Assembly: GCA_013399875.1 (NCBI GenBank)
Contig: VXAZ01007626.1
Coordinates: 310,001 to 374,000 of the forward strand
From: Gymnorhina tibicen
Taxonomy: Eukaryota > Chordata > Aves > Passeriformes > Artamidae
DNA: 64,000 nucleotides
Direction of reading: 5' to 3'
Shown here: positions 12,935-25,700 of the stretch, piece after piece
Position numbering within the stretch: the first letter of the stretch is position 1
Layout: the number at the start of each line of letters is the position of its first letter
Notes under the pieces: generated by a model
Seen by the model: the letters and a program-made list of their open reading frames with translations, nothing else
The model's database searches: none
Told to the model about the DNA's origin: nothing
Position numbers and translations under genes: made by a program

Positions 12935-13954
12935 ATTCTAATTTCAATGTCAGGAACAAATTGATATGCTGGTCAATTCCGGGATTCTGAATATGAATGT
13001 TTGCATTAGTAAATTAGGCAGCCTTATTTTGCATGAATTTTCAAGTTCTTCCTTCTATTTTCCCCTTTGTTTTAAAAATAAAAGGTCAAAAGTAGAGCTG
13101 ATCAAGGAACTTGAGTGGGAAGGGGGATGAAATGGATATCTAAACCAAGAATTTGGAGGGAAAAATAATTCTCTTACACCTTCTTTTCATTTGGTTGGGG
13201 TTTTTTACCTTAAAATGAAGGGGGAAAAAAAAAGCTCACCAGTTTGAGTCTGAAGAAGGCCTGTTGTATGAAACCTGCTCTGTGAAGTTTGGGGGTTATT
13301 GCATTACTTTTTGGATGCATTTTCACAAGTTACATTTAAAAATTTTATTCCCAGGTGAAAATATTAAAGGACTATTATACTATTATATTTTTATTGAGAA
13401 AGCCAAAACAAACTGGTCCCCTAACATCTTTGGTTTTGGCTAAAGGTGATAATTTGATTTGCTCCGTATTTCTGGGTTCTTTTAGCAGAGATTTGTGTTT
13501 CTGGTCAATTTTGTTAAAAGTCTGCATCAATAACAAAGTGTGCAGTAACAAAGAAGAGAAAAATAAGGATCTATTTTCATACCTCTCAGAAGAATTTTCT
13601 AAAAATTTGTCTTTTTGCTTTCCAGTTAATTGAAACTTTCTTCCCTTGACTCACTACTTTCAAGGACAAAACCAAAGGGCATCTTCTGGGCTCAGTTCCC
13701 ATGAAGAAATGTGAATGGTAGTCCTGAATGAAACTGTCCACTGCCTGCAAATGTGTTTTCTGAAGGTCTCTCCTGGCTTTTTTTGAATTTGTTTTTTTTT
13801 TTTTTTGTTTTGTTTAATCAACTGTTTTCTCATTGGTTTTATTTATGCAGTTCAACATGCACAAAAATAGCTGTATGTAAACTATAACATGAAATCACCA
13901 CATAGCCAAACTCCTGTTAATACAAAAGTAAATTCATCCTTTTTTCTTCTCCTA
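12935..13954. other. Unassigned non-coding stretch with T run
   Basis: No gene or transposon is seen. A 15-base T run lies at 13792-13806 and continues into a TTTTG-rich patch. The single 92-codon frame at 13355-13633 has no recognisable motif. Confidence 0.6.
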
Positions 13955-14046
13955 AGCCCCCAAAAAATCCCAACACTAAGGCAAAATAAAACAAAAATGC
14001 AAACCAAACCCCACCAAAAAAAAACCCCCAAAAATCCAAACCCCAA
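13955..14046 (+). repeat. A/C-rich low-complexity tract
   Basis: The plus strand is dominated by A and C (runs such as AAACCAAACCCCACC and AACCCCCAAAAATCC) without a fixed unit. It is the second tract of this type in the window and has the same strand bias as the one at 11167-11250. Confidence 0.85.
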
Positions 14047-17000
14047 TGAAGTCTTTTCATCATTTAGAAAAATAAAAGCTAATGCTAATAATGCATGTTA
14101 GAAAATTGAAGCTCTTGTTCTCTTCCACTTGAGGGACCAGACCTTGTCCTTTTCATGGTGGTATCCTAAAGAAAGAAAGGTAATTCCTCAGACAACCAGA
14201 TCAGATAAAGGACCTTTGTCAAAAACCTACTTATCATTATTGTTTGAAAATGTGCTGAAACTGCAGTAACACATCCTGTGATAAATTTACAAGCAGTTGT
14301 GCCATTGCTTCTCACCGTGTATTTACACAGACTCTTGAGGTGCAAAAATAGATAAATCCTGGGTAAAGAAATCGAATATTTTGCTGTCTTGTAATAAATG
14401 GCTTAGAAAGAGATGAGACATGCAATAGTGTCTCAGCGTGGGGGAAATACTTATCTGCAGTTATATTTTAATTACTGACACACATGGATTTGTTAGAAGA
14501 ACTTTATTTTGCCTTAGGGCATGTGTGGAAAGCTCAATAACAGAGGTATTTGCATACTTTACCAACTGATCTTCTATGGGATGGTATAAAGACAAAATGT
14601 AGGCACATACACTCTGGACACATATCACAGAAATTCGAAGGATTATAAGGACAAGGGAAAGATCAGAGCAGGACAGTACAACCTAGGGTGTGTTTCACAG
14701 GGCTGTGCCAGGATCCCGTGCAGAACCCTTACAAAGTACAACCTTATCCATGTTACACCTGCTCTGAAACAAGGATCTCAGTCCAGGACTCTGCCGTACC
14801 ATGCCTTTCTTAGTAATTTGCTGATGTTTGGTTACTGAAAACAAAGTGTCTATCTTTTTATATTTTTGTACATCCACATTCTCTGAACTGAAATGTATTA
14901 ACTTGAAAACTCTGTAGTTAGATTTTTATCTCTCCTTTGTGCTTGATTCTGGAAAATGCTCCCTAGTTCAGTCAGGTCAGACTAAAATCAGATGTCATTT
15001 TTAAACTAACATAAAATGTTCTTATTCAGAGGAAAAGACTTAGCTGAAAATACAATGGATGCTACATCCCCCTCTATTCCCCTCACATTTTCCATTGATG
15101 CCTCCCAGTGATGAGAAATGCACTATTATGTACATTGCTTGCTGGGATTCTGTTTCTGGGAGACATTTTTTGGTTTAAGTGCTCCTTTGGTAACCCATAT
15201 TTAGCTGTATTTTTACCATGAACCTGACATCAAGCAGATGCAAGTCCCCAGCTAATGAAAGTCTCCTTTGACCTCTGCTTTCAAGAGGAACTGAAAGACG
15301 CACAAAACAAATAATACACTTTTTTTACTGCTTAACGTAGAAATTGTGTCATACCCCACAAGGTTTTTCTTTGAACCTTCCCCTAAAACTAAAAATAACT
15401 TCATAGCCGGAGCGGACGTCGCAGTTTTTACTTCTCTGTGCACCTCTCCGTGGCGTGATGAGATGCTGTCTATTTCCGTAAGAAAACCCAGGGCATCACT
15501 TGACCTGGGTGGCTGTACTCACTTGGCCTAGGGCACTGTGGGTGTGAAACCCGGCAGTGAGAGTGTCCCCACTGCCTGTGCTGCTGCAGAAGGAACATCC
15601 CTGCAGAGAGCTGAAAGGCAGCGGTGGCGCTGAGCTGGTCCAACACGCTCTGCTGGGTGAGGGCTCCGTGCCCTGGCAGCGGTGACATCTGCGTGCTGCA
15701 GGGCCACTCGTGTTCCCAGCCAGACCTTCCACAGCCACAGCACACCTGCCTGGGTGCTGTCGCACTCAGCCTAGGCAACACTTCTGGGCCTGGCGCTTTT
15801 GGTGTTGGTTTTTCGTTGTCGTGTTTGTTTTTTTTTTTTTTTAAACCATAGTAGAAAAAATACCAGGAAATATTTTCTGGGGGTTTCACTTTTTATGACA
15901 ACATTTACAATACTTTCTGTTGCAAATTTGTGTTAAGAAAGTTCTGCAAATGAATATTGCCTTAATGTGAACTCCTAACTTTCTCTCGAGGGGAAAGTAA
16001 TGTATTTTTCAAGATATGTTGTAGTCCTTTTCTCAATGTTTTCCTCTCATGGAATCCAATATAACAAGTCTTTATTTTCTGGATTGCCACTTCTCTTTGC
16101 TACTGTCCTCTTCGGAGAGAAAAAACCCAGGAGACAGACTGAGATATGGGTGAGGAGAAATAAAATAGAAAGTCTCTCCCAGGCATAAGTTGCATTTTTT
16201 AATATTGGTACTTCTGGGAACCTCAAAAAAAGAAATATTACAGTATGTGATTTCCCACATCCCTGTTTCTGACAGTCTCTAATGATGAGTATTCAAAAGC
16301 ATTTTAAATTCAACCTATAGAGTATCAAAAGAAGATAATTATCATTCTAAGGTTTTAAATTGCTTTGCAGTAAGATCCAGAGGGGAATTCCAGGTGGATT
16401 GTGCTTGTCTTTTCAGGGGTGAGTGGAGGACAACAACCGGATTTTGAATCTTGCTGTTTTCAGCTGGTTTTGAATCAGGATGTATTTCAAAGAACCTGAA
16501 CTATAGCAGGGATGGTTGGAAGATGTTCCTCTTCAGTGTGGTACGGGTCAAATGCAGATTTTGACCCTGGATCACTGTCCTTTAGGAAGTTTAGAGACTT
16601 GAGCTAAGGTATCTCCTGTAGGTTTTCCTTTAAGAACTTTTCATCGTGATGACAGATTGAATGTCAGCTGGTTTGGGAGGTACCTTATACTATAGGGACG
16701 AGTTTTAAAGTTTTGCTAACTCCAACTGGATTTATTCAAATGTGTGTATTAAATAGCTGCAAAAGAATAAAGAATTTTATTCACAAAGATCTTGTGTGGA
16801 CTTAGAGAAGGCAAGATGAGCAATGTGCATTTCTGTATTTTATATGTGTGTGTGTGCATAAAGTAAGGGATAGGAATACTGGCAATTCTCTGTGTTCACT
16901 CATAGGTGGCACTAGAAATTCTTGTAATTCCTGTCTTTGGAAAGTAAGTAAAATAATTTTTACTTTTCTACCAATAGATGGAAGTAGTAGTGTCTTTGCT

Positions 17001-20000
17001 GCTTATGGACTGACTCAAGGAGCAATGCTTTCCTCTTCCTACCTCCGTTTCATTAAAAAGTAAAATGCAAGCAAACAGTCCCCCACATCCCAGTTTTCCC
17101 ACTAACACCTCCCAAAGAGCAACCCTCACCACTAAAACAATAAACAGTATTGAGTTTATTTCAATACATATCCAGAACATGCTAGCAGAAGCAAAATAAG
17201 AAATCAATGTGATTTTGAAGGGAGGATGCTGGCATTCTCCTGTTCCCAAACAAGCAGGAGAGCCAGATAACCTACCTCTATCCCTCATTTTTATAACTCT
17301 ATCTTTCCATCTGAAATCAAACCTTGAATGAGATGCAGCACAGTGACCATGCTGCCTGCCAGCTGCTCTCAGGTGTTCATTCTATCCTCATCAGTATTCT
17401 TGAGATAATGCTAAATGCATGAAAATTAGGGCAAATGGTCTAATTTCATCACATTTAAATTAGGTTACATTCACCTCCAATAGCTAAACTTAGAAATTGG
17501 CCTCCTTAGTCTTCCAGCATTTTTACCTCCTATACAATGCAGATGTTGCTGTTTTAATTGGAAATTATCAAGCATGCAGGGCTGATGGCCTCCTAGATTG
17601 ATGGTACTGGAAAGAAGCACTTCAGGAGAAGGTGAATGAGGCACTGTCCAAAATGAAAGGATGTACTGAGAGCTCCTGAAAGGGTGAATACATCTCTTAT
17701 TAATGTACAGCAAGGGCACCAGGATGAATGGGGCTGTGTGTGCATCTCTTCGCTTTCTGGTGGGCTGAATGAATTAGGCTGGCTCAAAGGTTTATCAGTT
17801 CCCTTTCTTGGCTGAGTGAGTTTTTCCTTTGACAGAATAAGGGAAGAGACCCAAAAGTTATTGCTGTGTTTTTCTCACCTCACATTCCTTGGTCGCCTTT
17901 CAATGCTGATATGTACATCCGTGTGTTCATGAGGAAAGAAAAGAAGAGCCCGAAATCTGCACACATGGGAAAAGAACTCCTATTTGTAAGAACTAGCTGA
18001 GCAACTCAGCAAGCCGGCATCCTCTCAGGTACTGTGCAGCACTGAAAAGAACCTCCTCTCCAGCTCTGTTCCCACCATACAGCTTCGTGCTGCCTAAACA
18101 CCGAACACAGGGGCCCTATACACAGGAAAATTTATGGATTGCCCACCATTCCCTGCTACATATTGTTTTCTGTCTCCCAAGGCTCATGAATTGTACCCAT
18201 GGCAAGGCTATTTTGCATCTGTCTGCCTTGCTCTGTAGGGATTCCTCAAGTAACTCTCCGGTTAGGAAAGCTTTGCAAACCCCTAAACTGCTCAGCTGGA
18301 TCTACCTTGGCAAGATCTCCTGCATGGCCATACTTGGGGAAGTGCCTTCCAGCACTGGGAACATTTCATTCCATGTCAAAACAGCCTAGATGAGTCTTCT
18401 CCAGTAGTTAATTTTCAGCAGGGCCCCTAACATACAAATTTTGAGAAGAAACTAAGAAAAAAAAAAAGCGGTTTTCAATATAACTTTGTCAAAAAGAAAA
18501 GTTTTAGTTTTAGTTTTAAATACTTATCCTCCCTTTCCTAAGAATGATTTGTCTTGACAACTTTTTAAAATTGTTCATTCTCTGTATTGCCTTGACTTTT
18601 AACACCATCCCTGTACCTGACGCATGCAATACTCATTTACCCATTTTTATTGCCTATAGTAAAAAGGAAAAGATGAGTGAAAAGCAAATAACATTGAGAA
18701 ATAATGAGGATTTTGCTTGTTTCCAAGGACAGTAAAGCAGGTTGGTCAACACAGGTCAATATAGCCAACAAAAGAATGAGCTCTCTGGTACTAAGGTTTG
18801 TTAACTTTACGAAGTTCAGTAGCCTAACATTAGTTTGTTTGGCTGGGCTTTTTTTTTGTTCATTTTCTTAATTTTTTTCTAGTCTGAGTATCTCTGCAGA
18901 GCTGCTCCAGAATTTTGCCTTCTTGATAGTTAGAAACCTTTAGTTTCCATAACATTCAATTATGGCTATTTCATTGTTATGATAACTATTTCTAGCTAGC
19001 TCTCTCCTCTTGGAGTCTGTTTGTTTTTCAGTGTGGAGCACAGAGCTGTTGATGTCCATTTGCACTCTGAAGATGCCTGTGATTATAAAGTACCATACTT
19101 TCTACCATATTACCTTAAAAAAGCTATCATATTCACATAGAGAGAAAAAAAGAAGAACTTTTTCAGAGACTGGTGAGGAGTTACGTGGTGAGAAGATGCA
19201 TCCTCAGGAAGCACATCTGTGCATCCCAGCGTGTGTTTGTTTGGTCTACTGAACACTCTAATATTTGTGTTCCTAGGCTAGTGTATCAGTCTTGGGCTGT
19301 CTTTGTCACAGTCATATTAGCAATGCAGTATGCTTCCTCATCACCTGAAAAGATCACCTGAAAAGCAGTTTTCTGATGTAGAGATTGGATGAACAAAGGC
19401 TGCCTCATCCCATGAAAAAAGTTATATTAGTTTCAAGATTATTGCTTGTTCTACCTGTCTAGAAACCTGCAAATTTAGCTCCAAAAAGTGAAAATATTTC
19501 TTAGCCATCTCCCCAATGGTTAGAAAACTCTTCTGAGAGGAAAATGCCCAGCTTCAATTCTCTACTCCGCCCTGTTGCAGTGTCACATTTAAGCCCATTT
19601 ATTGTCAGTCAGTGAACAGCTTCTCAATGGTTCAAGTAGCATCCACTGGGCGCGCTGGCTGTGCTCAGAAATCTCACCCAGAGCGTGAATGACTTTGCTG
19701 TGAAATGTTTCCACTTGGAGGAATCATCATGAATAGCTGTGTTGTCAAAACAATCTCTGCTGGCACCTGACGAGCGACCAAGGAGCTCTTACACAAACGC
19801 TTGCAGGGGTGTGCGCGGTAGGGACAGTGTCAAGTGCTGATAAACATATTCCTTTGTAAATCATGCAGGAAGCTGATTAACTCTCTGAACCTACAGTGAA
19901 TGGAGTGCCCTCAGCTTCCTCCAAAGTCATGGATAAATGGGAGCCACCTCCGATGGGGGGACACCAGCCTGTGACAACTTATCTCTGCTCCTTGTAAATG

Positions 20001-22230
20001 CAAAGAAAGCTGTGGGACAGCAGCTGTGGGAAAGCCACCCGAAGGTCAAGGAGTGCCTGTGGCCACACAGGCCTTCAGCCAGATCCACATTCAGCCATGA
20101 TCTGAATCCACCTGAAACCAGTAAGAGCCCTTCCTGAGCAACACTCAAGAGCAAGACTGTGTCCCAGCTACTCAATAGTACTGTCTCCACACTCAAAATT
20201 ACTTTTTTCCCCCATTGAAACAACCCAGTCAATAGTAATGCCAAGGAGAAAAAGCACTTTGGAATGAGACAAGGGGAAAATTACTGGACTTTAAAATTTA
20301 ACATCTTGTTTATTGAACTTGAATTCAAAAGCAAAATCAGTCTGGGGTGGGGAGCATTTGTAATGTTAGCTGTTGTGTGAAGTTGGTTTTGACATCTATT
20401 CATTAGTACTCACCTGAAAATATAAGTTTCTCCTTGCAATGTTTTAGAGACACACAGCTTAAAATCACAGGTCTACCAAGCGCTTTTATTTAAAAAAATA
20501 CCACTGCAAATAGTACATATCTGAAATACATTAAAGGGAAAAACCCACACTTTCACTTTCCCAGATTGAGTATTTAATTCTATTTTGCACAAAATTTTGA
20601 ATTTGCATCTCCCATGAATAGAGAGGAAAAAGGTATCCTAGGAATGGCAAAGCCCAGCTGGCAGTGTGATGGACAAAGAGAAGAGACAGACGCTTCCCCA
20701 ACTCGTTCCTCAGATTTTAATTTTAAGTTGCTGTACCCTTAAGAGAAACAAAAATTCATTGGTTCCCACGCTAATGCTGCTCAACAGCTACAATGCAACC
20801 AGAAAAAAATGTAACCCCACTTGCTGTCTTGTACACTTGTAAAAGAAACCCTGAACTTAGACAGTCCAAAGTCAAGCCAAGGCATTGTCCTGAGTGGGGG
20901 AATTGCTGCCCTGGTAAACAGAAACTGAGACTTTTGATGACCAGGAATATTACTAAAGTAATAAAAGTTGGTGGAAGCTGCAACCAGAGAGAATTTAGAT
21001 ACAGAATAATTAACCATGAAATTATGATCTCAGCCAAGAAAGAAGTGCCAAGATTCATTCAACTAATTTCAGAGGCTTTTTTTCATGGTCATTATAAAGA
21101 CAGATAGGAGAAAAATGATCTTATCTTTCATTTCTCCTCCCACTGTGCAAGAGAGTGACTGCCATTACTTTTTGAGCTGATTTGTCTGAAATTGCATTCA
21201 TTGGTTAAAAAGATAAGACAGTTTAGGGTATAAAGAAGAACTAACAAGCCTGATTCGTTGATGTCAGCTGTTCACAGCAATATCACAGGGATTTGTGCAC
21301 AAAGATCAAAGGCTGGAAAGTCCCATCAGCTGATGGTGGTACAGTACGACATCCCTGTGACAGTACTTATCTCATGGTCGAGCCTGACTCAACCTCTGCA
21401 GAACCACCTGGAAATTTTCAGGACTTTGAATTGACCTTGATTTTTAAATTTTCATTATTTTTTTCCTTCTATGTTGATCTGAAAATCACTGTGAAAAGGA
21501 CTGTGTGATTAGACCTGTGGAAGTTGAACATGTGTGTGGGTGCTCCAAACTATTCACAGTGGCCGTGGGCTGGAATACAGGAGTGGGTGAAGTTTTTGCC
21601 GCAGAGGAAAAAGCATTTTAAAAATGGCAAATAACTTAAATAGAGACCATACCATCCTTGAAAAAATTTTTTTTTTGTTTCCTGAGAAATGCATTTCAGC
21701 TTTTTATTTTGTGAAATATCTGTCTTATAGATTATACTGGAAAATTCTTTTTCATGGCTGAATCATATAAATTTAAAATTAAATATCATAACACAGAAAT
21801 TAAAAAGGAGGGGCCAGATGGAAGATCTGGGGGGGCACAAAAGCACTGTGCAGTTGGTAAGAGTTAAACAAAAAAAAAAGCCTGTTGACCCAGAATTGAC
21901 ATGTCCAAGTGCAAGAACAGGGACAAGGCCTGCTCTGGAGGGAAAAAAAAGGAGATGTAGCCAGAGGCTGGTCTATAGCTAATCCATGAAGAGGCTGTGG
22001 ATAGCCTTAGGACATGAATCCTAAAATAAATGTTGAAGCATTTAAGACTGAGATCAACATGTAAATGTTTCTTATTGAGAGCAGAAGCTGCAAGTATGGA
22101 TAGAGTTTAAATTTTTGATGATATAGAACTCAGGGTTTTTTTACAAGAGCATGACAAATCATGCTTAATAAACACTGTCTCATTTGCAGTTAAATTTTGT
22201 CTCCAGCTTGGAAGAAAAGAATATGTCTTT
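14047..22230. other. Long unassigned stretch without recognised transposons
   Basis: About 8 kb with no gene, RNA gene or retroelement that I can identify. It holds a 15-base T run (15828-15842), a short TG run near 16845, and a perfect 13-bp tandem duplication (19340-19352 and 19353-19365). A modestly GC-rich patch with several CpG lies at about 15400-15790, which is too short and CpG-poor to call an island. Short splice-like pairs such as 16909-16946 (ATAG before, GTAAGT after) occur but lack partners. Confidence 0.5.
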
Positions 22231-22750
22231 CACAGAATCATCGAGGCTGGAAGAAACCTTCAAGATCATCTAGTCCAGCTATCAATCCAACACCACCACA
22301 ATCACCTCTAAACCACATCTCCAAGTGCCACATCCAGATGCATCTTCTGTTCCGGAGACAGTGACTCCACCATCTCCCCAAGCAACTTATTCCAATGCCT
22401 GACTGCTCTTTCAGTGAACATTTTTTTTTTTTTAATATCTAATCTGAACCTTCCCTGACACAATTTATGGCCATTTCCCCTCATCTTTCCACTTGAGACA
22501 TGACAGAAGAGCTGGACCCCCACCTCACGACAGTCTCCTTTCAGGTAGTTATACAGGGCAATGCAGTTTCCCCTGAGCCTCCTTTTCTCCAGGATAAACA
22601 CCCCCAGCTCCCTCAGCCGCTCCTCACAGGACTTGTGCTCCAGACCCTTCACCAGCTTCATTGCTCTTCTCTGGACACAGACCATCATCAACGTCCTTTT
22701 TGAAGTGAGGGGCCCAAAGAACACAGTGCTCAAGGTGGGACTTCACCAGC
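22231..22750 (-). mobile_element. CR1 LINE fragment, 5'-truncated
   Basis: Read on the minus strand, this ends with the CR1-type 3' end (on the plus strand it begins CACAGAATCATCGAGGCTGG). Inside it is the C-terminal part of the CR1 ORF2 (reverse-transcriptase polyprotein), open on the minus strand from 22733 to 22308. That translation has the family pattern LVKGLEHKSCEERLRELG and, later, RHWNKLLGEMVES. Only the region after the reverse-transcriptase domain is left, so it cannot move. A 13-base T run on the plus strand (22421-22433) adds an A stretch inside the reading frame. CR1 is the dominant LINE of birds. The left limit is sharp and the right limit is approximate. Confidence 0.93.
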
Positions 22751-25700
22751 TGTTAGTGAATTTCTAAAGAGAAGAGGGAAGAAAACTGCCTGCAGCTTCT
22801 GAGTGCTGTGTACATTCATGACACTCCAAGGCATTTCGATTTTAACGAGTGACAATGGAACATGAATAACAGAACATTTGCCAAACATGACTTTACTGTG
22901 ACCAGAGTATTTTCCCACTGTTTATAATTCAGGGAAAATGGCTAAATTAGTCTGGTGGGAGTAAAAAGTATGTACCATGTGGGATTAGTACTGGGTTAAA
23001 CACATGAAGCCTTGGTTCACGCAGCTCCCTGGATGACACACGTGACTGGCTGGAGGCCTGGTGCTTGGAAGAGCTTTTCTGATATGCAGCTTGTGTTGGA
23101 CAAACTTTAAGCTTGGTGTTCAGCAGACAAAGTCCTTTGCAATGCTGGGAAGCCCCCGGCTGAGCTCATCTGGATACTCATTTTGTCATGCACTGGGGTG
23201 AAGGAAGCTAGCCCAAAAACCTGTAAGATGCCTTGTCGGCTGGGGACTTTGTATTCCTCAGGGCAGGGAGCCCACAACAAACTGTACCCGCCAGGCAAGA
23301 CGACATCAGGCCAAACCCACACATGTTCTGCCACAGAATTATAGAATGGGTGTGGGGCCCTTCCCACAGCGCTCACAGCCAGCAGGAGCTCTGCCATCAC
23401 ATGACAGTGCTCCTGCAGCCTGGATGGGTCAGTGCCTGCAGGATACTGCTGTTGCAAGAGACACCCGAATGCAGCTACCTCCAGAAAGGAAAGGCCATGG
23501 GGGAAAAAAGGGAATAAAATATTAATTTAAATTGTATTTGATCAATTTTTAATATGGTGAGACCAATGAATTGAAGGCCAAATCTACTTTCATTAGAAAA
23601 TGGATTTACAGTATTTTGTAAAATGAAACCAAAGCTGGGATTTTGAAGAGTAGGGATTTTTTTCTGAGCTCTACTCCAGCGGCAATACTGTGAGTCACTC
23701 ATTTCAGCGAATAATAGCCCTGTGTTCCACTCCTTGGTGCTTTCACATCATTTACATTAATTTGTGAACGCAGGTCTCTTGTACTGGATAAGCTGCTTAT
23801 CAAGGTGACACACAGCCATTGTGGCTTCACACAGAATCTGTGACAATTAGAAGATTTTCTATTTCACCCACTTTCATTCAGGGAACACTAAATATGGCAA
23901 ATCAAGATAAAATATTGACCCGTTTGTGAAAAGAAATGTGATTCAGTTTGAAGAGTAGGGTGCTTTTCACACATAAAGAACATTACATCCCCTTTTTTAA
24001 ACAGTGTTTGCAGGCCTACGGTTAATGTGCAGTCTGAATTTGTCCCTGGTGGCAAAGGATTTGTCAATGTACAATATATTTTCTTTAAGATCCAGGAGCA
24101 ATTAATAGATTTTCCTTCAAACTGTAAGGTATATGTTGGACTACATATGTTGGAATAAATATTTTAGGAAGAGAGAAGATAGTAAGTTGGAAGGACTGAT
24201 GCTCTAGCTGCCATTTTTTATTATTATTGGGTTTTTTCTACTTAATTAGCTAGAATCAGGCAAGTTGGACAAACAAATTAAATCAGAATCTGTAATTTCT
24301 ATTGCTTGCCAGCTGCAAGAGAGAGATCTTACTTATTTTGGTCTTACAGGTAATACGGTCTAAAACATCGATGTTAAACAAGAAAAGCAAAAAAAAAGAA
24401 CAAAAGAAGCACCATGAAGACTTTTTGTTTGGCTTAGACATCTGTATTCTAAAACCAGGCAAAAAGCTTTGATTATGCAGCCCTTACAGAAAACACCAAG
24501 GCACATACACTGACTTTGATAATGAAAGAACACAGATCACAGTCTGAATTTTCCAGCATACAACGATGCTTTTTCCAAACCCCAATATATAGTGTTTGGC
24601 CTTTTAACAAAATCAGTAGGAACCCCATCCCCTAAATACGCTTCAGTTTTCTTTAAAACTACAGAGCATAAATGGGGCATCCAGAAATTAAGTCAGATGA
24701 GAGCTGCATGGTAGCAATGAAGGGACGTGGGTGCAAACCTCCACAAGCAGCTCAGAGCAGCAGTTCATGAAGTTTCCACAAACCTGTGGCTGTCAGGCAC
24801 GATTGCTCACTCTTTGTCCTATTCTGCACTGATGAACTTCCTACTTTATTTCATCTTTGAATTTGAACTAGAAGTAATCATATGCAGAATTTTGTGTGCA
24901 TATGCCTGGTGTCTTAGAGTCTGCCAAGCAAGCTGCTCCTGACATATTCCCTGCAAATGGCAGGGCCCCTCCAGCTGCCTCCTCCGTCCCCCTGTCCTCC
25001 CCTCCCTGGCCCTAAGGCAACACGCCCCTGGCCAGCAGCTGCTGCTGAGGCTGGGGCAGTGGCTGGAAAAGCTGGGCCACAGGTTGGGAATGTGTTTTTC
25101 ATAGCGTTTAAATCTTGTATCTTTTTTTTGATGTCAGTGGGAGCGGAGAGAGGGGCATTCAAGGCTAGCACGGAAATACACTCAGGATTGTCTGTGGTTT
25201 GTTATTTTATGTTTTGTGCTTTCTCAAGCTGCTGGTCATTCATGTTTCCCTTTGAGTACTGCCTTTGATGGGCTTCACTCAGGGTCTTGTGCTGGCTGCC
25301 TTGTTTACTCGTTTATCACCAAGCTGTTTGCTGCAGTGGAGACTTCTGGCTGCTGAAACTCCACCAATCCACTGCACCTCTGAGCAGTACTACCTGTGGC
25401 ACCTGGCATTTTTCTAAAGGTAATCTTTGGTTCTACAGATTTTCCAGCTAACTAGTGTACTTAGTAGTTTAAAGGCACTGGTCATCCAAGAGGCGTAGAG
25501 ATCTTCAAAAATGGAAAAGAAAATTCCCAGATTTCTTCTTAGACTACTGATTAATTTTTATTTCAATTGGAACTGTGGCTCTGAAGCAGTGCTAACATTG
25601 AATCGGTAGCTTCTCGCTAGCTTTTAACTTCCTTTTCCTATTGTTTTAAAGCTTTGTTGCAGTCAGCAGCTCCCTAAACTAGGGAGGAGCTGCTGAGTGC

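Noticed and set aside
15400..15790. Possible CpG island
   Set aside because: GC is raised and some CpG occur, but the patch is short and CpG density is modest; no promoter elements or exon adjoin it.
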